Source: Heliocidaris erythrogramma
Lineage: Eukaryota; Echinodermata; Echinoidea; Camarodonta; Echinometridae
DNA: 64,000 nucleotides
Assembly: GCA_025617745.1 (NCBI GenBank)
Contig: CM046869.1
Span: 2,936,823 to 3,000,822 of the forward strand
Reading direction: 5' to 3'
Shown in pieces: positions 33,700-47,059 of the stretch (position 1 is the first letter of the stretch; each line of letters begins with the position of its first letter). The notes beneath the pieces are model-generated. The model was not told the DNA's origin. It did no database searches and was given only the letters and a program-made list of their open reading frames with translations. A program made the translations under genes and the position numbers.

Positions 33700-34630
33700 C
33701 AGGAAACCCCTCCCACTCATATCTTGGAGTAGAGATCTCTCAAGATTTAAAGTGGGATGCACACATATCTAAAATATATTCATCTGCTAACAAAGTAAAT
33801 GGATATATCCGTAGAAACCTAATATCATGTACTAAACAAAGCAAATCTACAGCTTACACAACACTAGTCCGCCCAATTGTAGAATATAGTTCTAGTGTCT
33901 GGGACCCATATACAAAAGAACACACTCATGAAATTGGTAAAGTCCAGAGAAGGGCAACCAGAATGGTATGCATGTTGGATCGTACAGGTGGTCACATAGA
34001 CTTTGCTTGTGTAACACTGTCATGTCTTTACAATTTTTTTCTTCTCCTTCTTCTTCTTTTGCTTTTCTTCATTTTCTCTTTTTCTTTCTTTCTACTTCTT
34101 CTCTTTCGTCTTTTCGTTTCTTTACTCCATATTCTGAGCTTTGCTCTCCTTGTACGTTTTATAAATCTGATATTTCTAGTCCGTCACCCCTTTTCATCGC
34201 ATCCCAAACAGAATTATTCTATAATCATTTACAAGCAATGCTTTTTATTTAGGCTCCCCACATTTTACATATTTCCTCTTTTGCCAGGCGTTAATACATT
34301 TCTCAAACTTTTTACCTATTTACTGTACATTATACTTGATCTGAGTTCTTTTGAAATTGACAATTATGCTTGTAAACTAACTTCTGAAAAATTGTTTTGA
34401 TGTAAATGTGGAATGTGGAACAAGTAAACTTCAAACTTCAAACTATAGGCAAACTACCAGTCGGACTACCTACGTCCAGCTACACGAGCCACCAGACGTA
34501 CTTCAGGAAACTCCTTCATACAATACTCCATCCGCACCAACTGTTTCAAACAGTCCTACATTCCACGTACCATAATGGGGTGACGCCTTTCCCCCAAAAC
34601 ATTCTTTTTCCATCGCCTAAATGTTATTAA
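33700..34630 (+). mobile_element. Third LINE: two RT C-terminal fragments split by an insertion
   Basis: 33700-33975 encodes HSYLGVEISQDLKWDAHISK and STAYTTLVRPIVEYSSSVWD, the region after the RT palm. 34445-34600 encodes YLRPATRATRRTSGNSFIQY and later IRTNCFKQSYIPRTI, the C-terminus of the same kind of protein. The 460 bp between are unrelated and end in an (AACTTC)n-like tail at 34425-34445, like the 3' end of another retroelement. Confidence 0.75.
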
Positions 34631-34754
34631 TGAGCGAAGCGAGGGAGAGCACCTTGCTGATCGAATATGAAAATGATGAACATTTATGGGCATTTCGTTT
34701 TCAGTTAATAGTCAATAGGTTATCCACATGTAATGTAATGTAACTGATTGTATA

Positions 34755-36016
34755 TTGGTCAACTTCGTAGCAATATGGAAGATATTATGCAATTTAGGTA
34801 AATACTGTTATGTTATGGGAGACCTAAATATTGATTTCTTGAACTATGATACTCACTCTCATGTACAAAGTTTCCTAGATTATTTTTATTCTTATGGCCT
34901 ATTTCCCATTATATACAGTATAAGCCAACTCCTGTTATTAAAGATTGTGCAACACTTATCGACAACGTCTTTACGAATGTTATCAATAAAAACGGTTCAT
35001 GTGGTATACTGTTGTCGGACGTCAGTGACCATTTCCCCATCTTCCATCTGACAGAATTGAATATTCCATTTGAATAATACAGCGAGAAAGATATTAAATC
35101 GTGAGATTACTCCTTCAGCTTTAAACTCTTTTATAAATGACTTAGGAAAAAGTGACTGGAAAGATGTTCTGGATTCAGACGATGCTGATAAAGCGTACGA
35201 TTTGTTTTTACACAAATTCCAGTTTTATTGTGATAAGCACATGCCTCTAAAAGAAAAATCTCCAAGTAACAAGAAAATAAAGAAACCCTGGATAACACGA
35301 GCTTTTTAAAAGTCTATTAAGAAAAAAAATATTATCTTCAAACGATTTCATTCTAAGCCAACGCTTGTAAATGAAGCAATATATAAACAATATCGAAGGG
35401 GGTTATATTCACTTATTCGTTTTGCTAAAAGGAAGTATTTCCATGATAAATTTAATAAACCCAAAAGTAGTCTAAAGAAAACATGGCAAATTTTGAACGA
35501 AATTCTTGGTAGAAAGAAATTATTTAAAGCCAATGGAATTATTCGAGGAGATGTCAAGGTGGAAGATCCCTTAGACATTGCAAATATATATAATGATTTT
35601 TTTGTGAGCGTTGGAGAAAATCTTGCACATTCGTTGCCGCATTCAACAGCATTATTTTCTGACTATATGCCCAAAATGTTTTAAAAATCTTTGTTTTTTA
35701 ATCCAAGTACAGAAGATGAGGTTGCTAGTGTTATCAAAAATATAAGTTCATCAAAGAGTCCTGGTTATGATAACATATCACCTGATATTGTTAAACCTAG
35801 TATGTATTTCATTGTTAAACCATTGACTCATATATGTAATATATCTATACAAACCGGCGTTTTTCCCAATAAAATGATAATAGCTAAAGTTATACCCATT
35901 TTTAAAAAGGGTGATACTCTTGACTGTACGCCTAATAATTATAGGCCAATATCTGTTTTGCCACTATTTTCAAAAGTACTGGAAAGACTTATTTACAATA
36001 GACTGTATACATTTTT
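34755..36016 (+). mobile_element. LINE A, 5' part (endonuclease end and RT start)
   Basis: Contains the end of an APE endonuclease (YVMGDLNIDF, LSDVSDHFPI), the linker (KKPWITRAF near 35285) and the RT N-terminal part: SSSKSPGYDNISPDIV, VIPIFKKGDTLD, NNYRPISVLPLFSKVLERLI. The RT then stops at RLYTF and is taken up again at 39709. Several internal stops. 5'-truncated. Confidence 0.85.
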
Positions 36017-39000
36017 ACTAAAAGACATGAAAGTGAAAGACCTTGAGCTTGGTCTGAGGTCCGAACAGAACATTTACATAAATGAGAACTTGTTGCCCAC
36101 TACAAAACAACTTCTCTACAAAGCTGGCATAGAAATGAGGCAGGCTACCGCTTCCTATGGACAAACAATGGGAAAATCCTAGTGAAGAAAAGTGCTGATT
36201 CTACTGCAATATTGATCGCTTCTGAAGCAGACCTGCTCAAGATTAAGAAGCAATAATTTCCTTTACTGATCAATACAATTATATGAACTCTCTGTGATAA
36301 TGATAGATACTGACGATAATTATTCATCTAACACAATTCAGTCTTTTGCATGGTCGCCTGAGGAATTTAATGATAACTTTATTTCTTGTTCCTGTTCTAA
36401 TGTTAATTTGAGTGTTTCACATATCAATATTCGGTCCTTAAATAGAAACTTTGAGAGTTTCAAAATATTCTACCAAGATGTTATTAAGCATGAATTCAGT
36501 ATTGTTGGTTTATCAGAAATTTGGCAAATAAAAGAGGACAGTTTATTTTCTGTTCGTAATTATAATTTTGAACATTCGTGTCGTGAGAATGGTAGAGGGG
36601 GTGGTGTAGGAGCATACATAAGATCAAACTTCAAATACAATGTTCTGGAAATGAATGTTTGTCATGCAGAATCTCTCTGGTTGCATATCCCTATAGGAAA
36701 TAGATCTTTTATAGTGACAATTGTATACAGGAAACCAAACACGAATCTAGATGAATTCCAGGAAAGTTTGCTGAATGTATTACACCAATGCAAGATAGAC
36801 AAACACAGTTGTATTCTGATGGGAGATTTTAACGTTGATATTGGTATTGAAAACTCAAATGATAATTTAGTAAACTCATTTACATCACCTCTACAATGTC
36901 TAGGTATTGAACAGATTATAACAACGCCCACTCGTATTACAAAATACTCCAAAACTCTAATTGATCACATTTATACGAATATAGATGTCTGTAATATTCG
37001 TGCGGGGACAATAATTACTGATGTCTCAGACCATTTTCCAGTCTGTGCCTTATTCAAGAATGTATGTCTCACCAAATCTTGTACAAAATCTCCTCAGGTA
37101 ACAATGAGGAATTTTAGACGATATCAGAAATCTTCGTTCCATGAAGATCTTGCATCTCTACCTTGGAATGAGGTATATGAATGTAAAGAAGTTGATAAAG
37201 CATACTCAAAGTTTCTCGCTCTGTTCATGAAAACTTGTAATAAGCATGCACCACTTGTTACAAAATCTTATTCTAAAATACATTCTAAACCGTGGATAAC
37301 AAAGGCAATTCACAAATCGATTAAGACAAAGCATCGACTGTACTCAAAGGTTCTCAAATCAAAATTTGATCCTGATGTGCATTTAAAGTATAAGAAATAT
37401 AGAAATATGTTAACGACAACTTTGCGTAAGGCAAAACAAATACATTATGGGAACTTATTCCAGAAGCACAAGGGTAATGCATGTGAAACTTGGAATACAA
37501 TCAATGAATTATTAGGTAGACAAGATGGTAGCAAAGCATCAGTGGAGAAATTAAACTATGATATAAATGGTGTACAGCGTGAATGATTTCTTTGTTAATG
37601 TTGGTCATAATTTAGCTCAACAAATCCAGAACGCCAATAAGAAATTTGATCATTATCTATGTGATCCTGTTCAAGAATCGTTTTTCTGGCTTCCAATTAC
37701 TAAGAATGAAATAGAAAATGTGTTGAAAGACTCTGATAGAAAAAAGGCATGTGGGCATGATAATGTCCCGATGAACCTTATTTGTGATGGTGCTGACTAT
37801 ATATCTCAGCCACTCCATTTGTATTCAAGTTATCATTATAATCAGGCCAATTTTCAAATTCAATGAAAATTGCGAAAGTGAGTCCAGTCTTTAAAAAGGG
37901 TGCCAAAAATCAACCAGGTAATTATAGACCCATATCGGTTTTACCAGTTTTAAGTAAGATTTTTGAAAAATTGGTTAATAATCGCTTGGTGAGTTTCCTG
38001 GAAAGAAACATCATATTGTATAAGCATCAATATGGTTTCAGGGAAAATTATAGTACCAAACTATCAATAATAAACTTGATAAATCAACTGATACATTATC
38101 AAGATGAAGGAAGAACTGTATTTTCATTGATTTTGCGAAAGCTTTTGATACTATCAATCACATATATATATACATTATATAGATATATTATTATCTAAAC
38201 TACAGAATTATGGTGTTCGTGGACGCGCATTGAAATGGTTTAGAGATTACTTGCATTGTAGGTCTCAATATGTACACCACAATGGTGCAACTTCCTCGCT
38301 TTCACCAATTGTATGTGGGGTTCCTCAAGGATCTTTCTTGGGACCAACTCTGTTTTTAATATACATTAATGACTTACCTAAATCATCTACCTATTTTAAT
38401 TTCAGACTATTTGCAGATGATTCAAATATTTTCCATGCATTTCCCTCCAATCAAGTAAACATTGATTTATCAGACATTACCAAAAAATTGACTTATATAA
38501 GTAATTGGTGTGATGCAAATAAAATAACAATAAATATCAATAAAACAAATTATATGGTGATTAAATCCAAAAGAAAACGGGTAAATACGGAAGGTTTGAT
38601 CAAAATGAAGGGCCACATTCTGAATGAGGTTGAAGTTGCATCCTTTGTTGGGATTTACATTGATAATTATTTAACCTGGAAGAATCATATAAATAGAACA
38701 TGTACAGTGCTCCGCAAAAAAGTTGGAATTATGTATCGGTTGAGGCACTTTGTTCCACGTTACATACTATTATTGTTGTATCATTCTTTTGTTCAGCCAC
38801 ACATTTCCTATGGCCTTGAAGTATGGGGATGTGCGTATAGTTCATTTGTTGAGAGAATATTCATTACACAGAAAATGATTGTTAGGGCTATTACCTTTAG
38901 TGGATTTATGACACCGTCTGCGCCTTTATTTCTCGCTTTGAAAATCTTAGATATTTACAAGTTTCACAGGTTTCAAACAGCTACCTTCATGTATAAGTTA

Positions 39001-39708
39001 ATACATCAACAACTTCCCCATTCTGTATATGAATATTGCCAGTTTTTCGATCACAGGTATCATACGAGACAAAAAGATAGCAAAAGTCTCATTTTACCAA
39101 AAGTAAAGACTGAGCATGGAAAGAGGTCAATTTCATTCTACGGCTCTGGAATATGGAATTCATTGCCCTTAGATATTAAAGAGAAACCGTCTGTCAAAAC
39201 ATTTTGTAAGAAGTTAAGAGAAATGATGCTAATGGAATATCTAGAGTGATGTATCACTTTTTTGTTTGTTTGTTTGTTTGGGTTTTTTTGGTTTTTTGGT
39301 GTGTTTTGTTTTGTCCCCCCCCCCCCCTTGGTATTTGTGAATATTATATAACCTATAGTTTTATAGATACAGGTATTTTGTTTATACTCAATGAACAAAC
39401 TTTTGTTTTTTGCTTTTATTGATGTTGATTGCGTGTGTGTATATATACATACTCTTCTTGCCAGTATTTACAGTTTTTTTACTGATTATTGTAAGACCTT
39501 AATTGGTAGAGTATTTGTATTCTTAAAATTTAGTGTTTTACGTAGTCTTTAATTATATCACATTTACATAATTTTTGTCAGGGAACCACATATTCATTAG
39601 CCATTTCAGCTATTTCATGGTCTCCCATTACCATTCACATTTGTAAATGCCTTGTAAATATGTTTCATATATTGTTTTAGAAATGGTAATAAATTCATTC
39701 ATTCATTC
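36017..39708 (+). mobile_element. LINE B: nearly full EN-RT non-LTR retrotransposon inserted in LINE A
   Basis: It begins within an ORF1-like C-terminal segment (NIYINENLLPTTKQLLYKAG, about 36060-36255). ORF2 starts at 36294 with an APE-type endonuclease (VSHINIRSLNRNFESFKIFY, ILMGDFNVDI, DVSDHFPVC). Reverse transcriptase follows from about 37570 ([49 protein letters not shown]) and ends at 39249. About three frame changes break ORF2 between 37560 and 38230. The tail ends in (ATTC)n at 39690-39710. CR1/Jockey group, 5'-truncated in ORF1. Confidence 0.88.
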
Positions 39709-41325
39709 ATTTTGTATCACGAATAATTTGCTTTGTCCCAATCAATATGGTTTTAGGAGAGACTGTTCAACTGAATTTGCATTGATTGAACTCTGTGATT
39801 TAATACTAAATTATATTAATAAGAACAAACATGCAATTGCTATTTTTATGGATCAATCGAAGGCGTTCGATTCACTTTCACACTCATTACTGTAATCTAA
39901 GTTACCATTTTATGGAATAAGAGGCTTACCACACTCTTGGTTTTGTAGTTTTGTAGAAAAACAGGAAACAATTCACTGTATATAATGGTCAAATATCAAA
40001 TTCTAAATTAATCACATCAGGTGTTCCTCAGGGGAGTATACTCGGTCCGTCATTATTTTTAATATTTATAAAATGACGTTGTTAATTGCTCCGATTTCTT
40101 TAAAATTGTAGGCCTATTATTTGCAGATGATACCACACTGATAGCCTCCAATCTAAATTTTCCTACACTTGTCCGTATGATTAATGTACACTTGAAATAC
40201 GTCTATGACTGGCTCATTTGTAATAAATTATCTTTAAATATTTTGAAAACTAAATTTGTAATCTTTAGGAATAAACAGAATAAACGACCTGACTACTCTG
40301 ACGTTAAACTTCTACTAAATGGGTCTGAGTTAAAACAATGTTCTACCTTTATTTACCTTGGAGTACAATTAGATGAATTTCCAACATGGGACTCACATAT
40401 TAATGTAGTTAGTAGTAAAATATCGAAAATTACTGGGATAATGAATAATGTGAAATGTATATTACCACCCATTTTGTTATTTACCATGTATAATACCTTC
40501 ATTTTACCACTTATCATGTATTGCAATGTACTTTGGGCTTCATTACATCAATCTAAATTATCTCGAATATACCGTCTTCAAAAAAGAGTCCTTCGAATCT
40601 GTGCTAATGTTCATTATTTAGCCCCGTCAACACCCTTATTCATCCGTTTTTCTACATTGAATATTTACGAATCTAACATCTTTTGCTTCTTTGATGCACA
40701 AGTTTTTCACTAAACGTCTCCCTCCTTATCTTGATCAAATGTTTTGTTTAAATGAAAATATTCATACCCATTATACTCGTCAGTCCGCCAAATTTCACCT
40801 CTGGAAGCTTGAAACAAACTTACTTTCTAAGTCAATCCGTTACCTTGGCCCCACTATCTGGAATTCCTTGCCACCTGATATTCAACAATCACAGTTTATT
40901 GCACTCTTTAAAAAACGAATGAAAAGACTACTACTTCTTCAATTGTCAAATTAAATAAACAATTCCTTTCCAACTTGTCGAGGGATCCTCCTATGTATTT
41001 ATCCAACTATACAGCCCCTTGTCGGTTTATTTTGCTTTTCGTCACACTCTAGCACCCTGTTCGTTGTGAGCTTGATTTACTCATTTTACATTACCTTTTC
41101 TACTCAGGTGATCCTTCCTTACAAGCCTTTGAGGCTTTTTGGGACACCATTTTCTTTCATATTAGTATTATTGTATTTATTTATATAACTAGTACATTTT
41201 CAATTTCAATTCATTTCAATTTGATGTAAATTTTATGTAATGCATACAATGTTCATTCGTTTGTAATGTTTTTAATTGTAATTTTTATATTGAAAGAAAT
41301 AAATGAGAGATGAATGCTCTCTCCT
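39709..41325 (+). mobile_element. LINE A, 3' part (after the nested LINE B)
   Basis: Reverse transcriptase continues from 36016: CITNNLLCPNQYGFRRDCST is the expected next segment of the RT palm, followed by AIFMDQSKAFDSLSHSLL, SGVPQGSILGPSLFLIFI and later FIYLGVQLDEFPTWDSHINV. The C-terminal RYLGPTIWNSLPPDIQQSQF is followed by a stop, and the 3' UTR ends near 41325. Several stops and frame changes show it is inactive. The YADD-equivalent reads as a degraded FADDTT-like segment. Confidence 0.85.
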
Positions 41326-41329
41326 CAAT

Positions 41330-42515
41330 CAATCAGAAACATATTTTCCGATCAGGAAAAACAAAATCTAAAATTAGAAAAAAGGGTCATCGGATTCATC
41401 ACGTGATTCATCATCATTCACATGAGGAAATTTATTATCGTAAAAACTAATATTTCATCATCAAGAAATATTAGAAATCTGAAAATTACATTATTCAAGC
41501 ACCTCGCTGATTGAATATGAAAATGATGAACATTTTTGGGGCATTTCGTTTTCGTTTTTTATTCGAGCATGACATGACGGGGAGGGTATCGGACCGAACT
41601 TTTCAATAGGTTATCCACATAATTTTCCGACCAGGAAAAAGAAGGTATAAATGGATGAAAAAAGGTTCATCATATTCACATGATTCATCATTCGCATGAT
41701 TCATCATCATTCAAATGAGGAAAAAACTCAAACAAGTCATGACATGTCGATAATACTTTTGTTTGTATTAACGGCGTCACGGACTATAAAGATGTGTAAT
41801 AAAACACCTGATTTTTTTAACCCCGGAGAATATTTTTTTCTGTTCTCATATAATACATTTATAACATCTGTTACACAGTGCGTCCCATAAATATATGAGA
41901 CCCTAAGACAAAGGATTGTTATGGTCAAACTATATCTATTTCTCATAAAATCGAAGCATTCTGCTTTCAAATGATACCTTGATGTTATTAATCCATACAT
42001 GCTTTACCAAGCCACATCATTTGAAAATTACAGTTGTGCTAGATTTGGGTAATTTAGTTGATTCTGATTTTGGTTTATTATTTAAAAAATGCTTTTGATA
42101 GGTGCATGATGAGAAATCAGAGGCAATTCATATATTTAGTCGGGTATGTATAGTGAGTTAAATGTTAAATCTATACACAGTCCTTACTTAACCTCAAATA
42201 GAGAGTATGCAATTTTGTTCATATTTCTTATTTCAGGCCAATCTGTTTTAAAAATTCAGCAGAGTATATATTACATTCTCAGAAGTAAACATGAATCATG
42301 AAGTGTCTAATTGATAACCTTGATTTTGCATTGATTTTACCGATGTTGTTCTTTTTTAGCTAATTATTGTGCAATGTGGTGTAATAATTGGGGCAATTGG
42401 GGAAAACCCGCTTAAAATGTTTTTAAAATTTCTCGTCTATCCATTTCTAATTTCCTATTTCCCTTTCCTCCTACCAACACACATGGTGAACCGTAAACCT
42501 TCTCCACGTGATTTG
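41330..42515. other. Gene-less region right of the LINE nest
   Basis: A block at about 41498-41620 (gaatatgaaaatgatgaaca, then caataggttatccacat) matches 34650-34725 left of the LINE nest in the same orientation. The rest has no coding signal. Confidence 0.55.
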
Positions 42516-42519
42516 ATTA

Positions 42520-42830
42520 TAATAATAATAATAATAATACATGTAACTTTATATAAAGTGCCAAATCCACTCTGTGGAGTACTCAAGGCGCATGTAGAAA
42601 TTGATTAAGAATTAAACAGAAAATTTTTACATGATTTTTAAAAGAATCAGATGTTATGCACTTTTTGATGTCTTCAGGAAGACTATTCCGTAATTTAGGA
42701 CACGCATGGGCAAAAGATCTTTCCCCCCAAGATATTGCGACTTTAGGGATCACAAGAGAACCGGAAGTGGATGAGCGCAAAGATCTCGCAGGGGTGTAAT
42801 TTTCAATTAAAGAGGTATTGTATTGGGAGT
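42520..42830 (-). mobile_element. 3' end of a CR1/L2-like LINE (minus strand)
   Basis: Encodes the extreme C-terminus of a non-LTR reverse transcriptase protein: YTPARSLRSSTSG, then GERSFAHACPKLRNSLPEDI, matching the usual 'G.RsFs.aaPklWNsLP..i' end. A short 3' UTR (cacagagtggatttggcact, then tttatataaag) ends in an (ATT)n tail near 42518-42540. 5'-truncated and not coding. Confidence 0.8.
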
Positions 42831-42839
42831 TGAACCGTG

Positions 42840-44880
42840 AACGCAGTGAAAAGTGAACAACAAAATTTTGAAAATAATGCGATGTTTGACAGGGAGACAG
42901 TAATTACATGAATCAGTAGTATAATGTACAAGTACAGTACATGAATCAGTAGTGTAATAAAAGGAACACACAATAGATAAAAGGCTATAAGGCTAGTCAC
43001 CTTCATTGTGTAAACTCGCACAACCGTGCAGACTGTGCACTAACATGTGGAGCTAAGATATAACAGGCAAGTGAATATGGCTACTTACTACACAAGTGAA
43101 GCAATGGAAAAATCCAAAACTTGTAAAATGTATTAAAAATACAACAAGAAATTTGTCCAAAGTAGTCCAGTAGCCTCCTGAAGACATCAAAATTCAGATA
43201 ATATAGCTACAATAAATGAACAGTATTAAAAAAAAAGCAAAATGAAGAGTAAAGTGCAGAGCTCTGTGAGCGGGCAACCACCGGGTGCGCCCCCCCCAAA
43301 AAAATACACCAAACATTTATTCATTCATTATTGTACATTGATAAACCTAACACTGAATAACCATATACTAGGCCTATATACCAGATGATAATAACGACGA
43401 CAACAACAACAATGATAAAAATAATAACAATAATAATAATAATAATAATAATACTAACAATACTACTACTACTAATAATATTAAAAATGATAATGGGGAA
43501 TTGTATATCGCTCATATGTCTGCCACATTGGCACTCCTGGGCACTCCATTATCATTACCCCGGCTTTAGCCCGTTAGCTCGTTAGCTCGCCCCCGGGCTC
43601 GCCCCAAAACTATTGAAAGATAACAGGGGTTTTTTTCTCTTTCTGAAAATGAAACGACCAACTAATTTTGCTCAATATTCTGTTATCCTGATATTTGATG
43701 AAACATGGAAGAAACAAATAAATCAGAACTTACCTTTATTATCGCTATCGGTTCGCATTATCCCAGTAGTTCCAGACTATAAATCGGTCGGATGTCAATG
43801 GAGTCCATATCATAATCAAACGCCGATACCAACATGTCTGAATGTGTTGAGCAATGATCAAGTCGCGTGATTATGCGTGATGAATATAATACGTTTGAGT
43901 GAACACTAGCTACTTTTCAGTGCGGGAATATGTAATTGAGGTTCAATAGCATGCATACATCTGCTTTGTTATCTATTGATGAGTGCCAATAACAAGCATT
44001 TTATTAATAACACCACGTGCTGTATCCAAGTGATATTTGAACAAAAACAGTGGTGGGGGTAATTTTTTTTTGCCTCCCCAGTGTGATGTACACTCATTAT
44101 AAGTTATATTGACTTCTTTTCCTGGGTGTGCACGGAGAAGGCTAAACCAGACTACCCCCTCCTCCCTTAACACACAACACAAACAATAACAGGTGTCATT
44201 GTTCCTATGCGTTGATAATAATTAACCCACACTAATATATTCCCAGGGCGATTAAATCAAGATATATTCTTATTAGATATTTAAATACTCTACTAGACCG
44301 CAGAATCAGGTCCCAGTAATGATGAAGTAGAAATTTAAAAGAATGAAGCATAATACTGTATTTGTGAAATTGACGATAAGCATAAAAATACATTGCTATA
44401 AAGATAGTGTTTTATCATCTCTTCAATATCTACATGCATTACATTGCATAATTTCTGCCCCATACAAGCAATATCGTATCCGGCAATTTTTTTTTTTTAG
44501 GGGGGGGGGGTGGGAAGGAGAATTGCCCCTTCGACCTTTCTGGCCGAGGTATACATTTTTTTCATATATATTACCAATGGCGTAACTACTTGAGAGGCGG
44601 TTCGCTCCCCCAGTCTGTTGGCGAAAAAGAGGCAAGAGAGAGAGAGAGAGAGAGAGAGCTAGACAATAATTATTATTATCATCATCACCATTATAAATAT
44701 CATTATTGTTATCAATACTATGAGAAATGAGAAATAAATAAACTAAAACTAAAACTAAACTAAACTATCGTAATTATTAGTTTTATTATCATTATTCTAT
44801 TATTATTATTATTATTATCATTATGAATATTATTATTACTGTTGTTAAAATTATCTGTCTCTTTCTATTCCTCCACCTCT
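42840..44880. other. Gene-less region with simple repeats
   Basis: No gene seen. It contains ATA/ATT trinucleotide tracts (43385-43490 and 44790-44840), a TA(C/A)AGTACATGAATCAGTAG-type short duplication near 42905-42955, and a GA microsatellite near 44636-44660. Confidence 0.6.
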
Positions 44881-44886
44881 CCTTCC

Positions 44887-45025
44887 AGGGGAGCGTTTCA
44901 TGAAAGGAAGTTGTCGGATATTTTATCCGACAACAGTTATAAGCTACTGAAATCCTTGCATCTGATTGGCTGAGAGCAAATTCGTCGGATAAAATATCTG
45001 ACAAGTCCTTTCATGAAACGCCCCC
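44887..45025. mobile_element. Fold-back MITE, GAGCGTTTCATGAAAGGA family, copy 2
   Basis: About 139 bp with inverted ends (GGGGAGCGTTTCATGAAAGG and CCTTTCATGAAACGCCCCC). The conserved interior (aatccttgcatctgattggc) matches the copy at 18637-18748 in the opposite orientation. Confidence 0.8.
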
Positions 45026-45029
45026 AGTT

Positions 45030-46280
45030 ATCCCTGCCTCTTTATCCCCCCTGTATTGTTTGCTCACAACATTTTTGTTTTTGTCTTTCTCTCTCTCTCT
45101 CTCTCTCTCTCCCTATATCCCCAGTTATGTTCACACACCCCTTATTTTATTATTCTCTTTTCCTCTCTCTTGAAAAACTTCTCAATAGTGCTCAAATTGG
45201 CCGTTTCTTTCTTTTGTTTCTTTTAAATTATGGACTGTAACTATCTCATTTTTTTATCAAGGGGTCTATGAAATACAAGCCATGCTTATTTAATAAACTC
45301 CTCCACTTATGTTCTCATTTACAATTACAATGTTTACATTTTACCAATTATCACTTTATCAGTGTAAACGATAACCAAGTCCATTGAATTATGTTTTGTT
45401 ACATCTATGTTTCAATCCATATATTTGTCATGTGTTTTTAATTTTCATATGTACTGTTAAACACAAATTGTAAAAGATATACATGTTTGTCATGTTTGTG
45501 GAAAATCAATAAACTTTTAAATTTTGAAGGGCTTTGTTATACAGGATCAACTCGAGGTACAGTTTTGTTCAACATAAACATGATAAATATAATTTGTATT
45601 TAAACGCTGTACATAAACTGACTCACATGCATTTTAATATGAAAGAACTTTATTTCTAAAATTCATAATCAAATCTTTTACGAGTCTGATCAATTTGATT
45701 AGGATTCCCCTACTTTTTGCTTAAGGACAAACAAAGGCAAAACGAAGACAAAGCGAAGAAACCCAGCATTTTTCAGCGAAATGTAATTAACAGATTGTAT
45801 ACAATTATGAGGTGCGTATTTTTTCATATTTGTCTGAAATATATATTACAATAATCTATAATTATTCAGTACAAAAGAATAAGTTGAGATCTAACATAAT
45901 TTTCATGATATCAAGTATTTAAAAATGTTTATGGCAAACCCCATATTTATTTTCAAAAGAAAACAGATTTACTCAGTCCAGCCACTCATTATATATAAAT
46001 ATTAATATATATCATAAAAAATAATTACCTTATGCCGATAATTGTACATTTATTGTTTATTACGGTAGTAGAGTCCGAAATATTATAGGCCTGTTTCCTT
46101 TAATAGAAAATTGTTAACCACTTGGTTCGGACAGCTTTTGAGCAATTACGATATAAACAAAAATACTGATCAACAGATCCATTTCATTCATTGCTACTAC
46201 ATAATATACATAATATCAATTTTAGGGATGGGATATTGTTACTCAACTGAGGTGAAATAGATGAAATGGTTATTGCTTTA
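45030..46280. other. Gene-less AT-rich region
   Basis: No open frame with coding character. It begins with a CT microsatellite (45085-45115), then AT-rich DNA with several polyA-like hexamers. Confidence 0.6.
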
Positions 46281-46287
46281 AAGGGCC

Positions 46288-47045
46288 CCTGCAACAAAAC
46301 GCAACCCAAATGCAAGTTTTTTGCTGTTGATTTGCAGGGATGCATACAATTAATATTCTGTTATTCAAACATCTAGATTTTAAACAATACCTCCTCATTG
46401 CCATTCTTTTCCTGGTGATGCTACGATATGTCTGACATAGCAACTACTATGTAGGCATTGTATGGTCTATCAGAACAGATGGTCATCAGTGGCGGATCTA
46501 GGGGGGGGGGGTTAGGGGGTTTACCCCTCCCCCCCCCTTGGGCTGCCAAGTAAAAATTTAATGTGCATAGAAAAACGCCATCATAATTATGTCCAGACCC
46601 ACACAGTATGTTCCTATAGCACAGGACTGCTTTTTATGGCCTCCATTGCGTTAGTAGATGCCAGGAAAACATCACTTACGGGGGTTCAAAATAGCAAAAA
46701 AAAATCGGCTCGCCGCTACGCGTCTTGTGGACGATGCTCCGCATCGTCGTTGGGTCAACCCCCCCCCCCCTTGGAAAAAAGCTAGATCCGCCCCTGGTCA
46801 TCTCTGGAAAAGCTACATACCACTGTCTCTCTTTAGCTCACTAATGATTGACAGAATGATGTCACTGCAGAAATGAGATTTGAAGCATTTTTTAGGGTGG
46901 AGCTTAGCATGTTGGAGAAAATAATTTCAAAATATATTTAAAAATCTATGAACATATTTAGATGCTTGAATAACAAAATATGAGTTGAATGCATCCCTGC
47001 ACATCAACATAAATCAACTTGCATTTGGGTTGCAGTAGACCTCTG
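46288..47045. mobile_element. Fold-back MITE interrupted by a G/C-rich MITE
   Basis: The left arm (about 46288-46380) and right arm (about 46955-47045) are inverted copies: GCAACCCAAATGCAAGTT and AACTTGCATTTGGGTTGC, then GCAGGGATGCAT and its complement. The G/C-rich element 46487-46796 is nested between the arms. Confidence 0.75.
46487..46796. mobile_element. G/C-homopolymer MITE with CAGTGGCGGATC ends
   Basis: Starts CAGTGGCGGATCTAGG and ends CTAGATCCGCCCCTG, with a flanking GTCAT on both sides. The interior has poly-G near the left end and poly-C near the right, making a long potential G:C hairpin. Same family as 10765-11101 and 32906-33142. Confidence 0.75.
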
Positions 47046-47059
47046 ATACCTTAACATCA

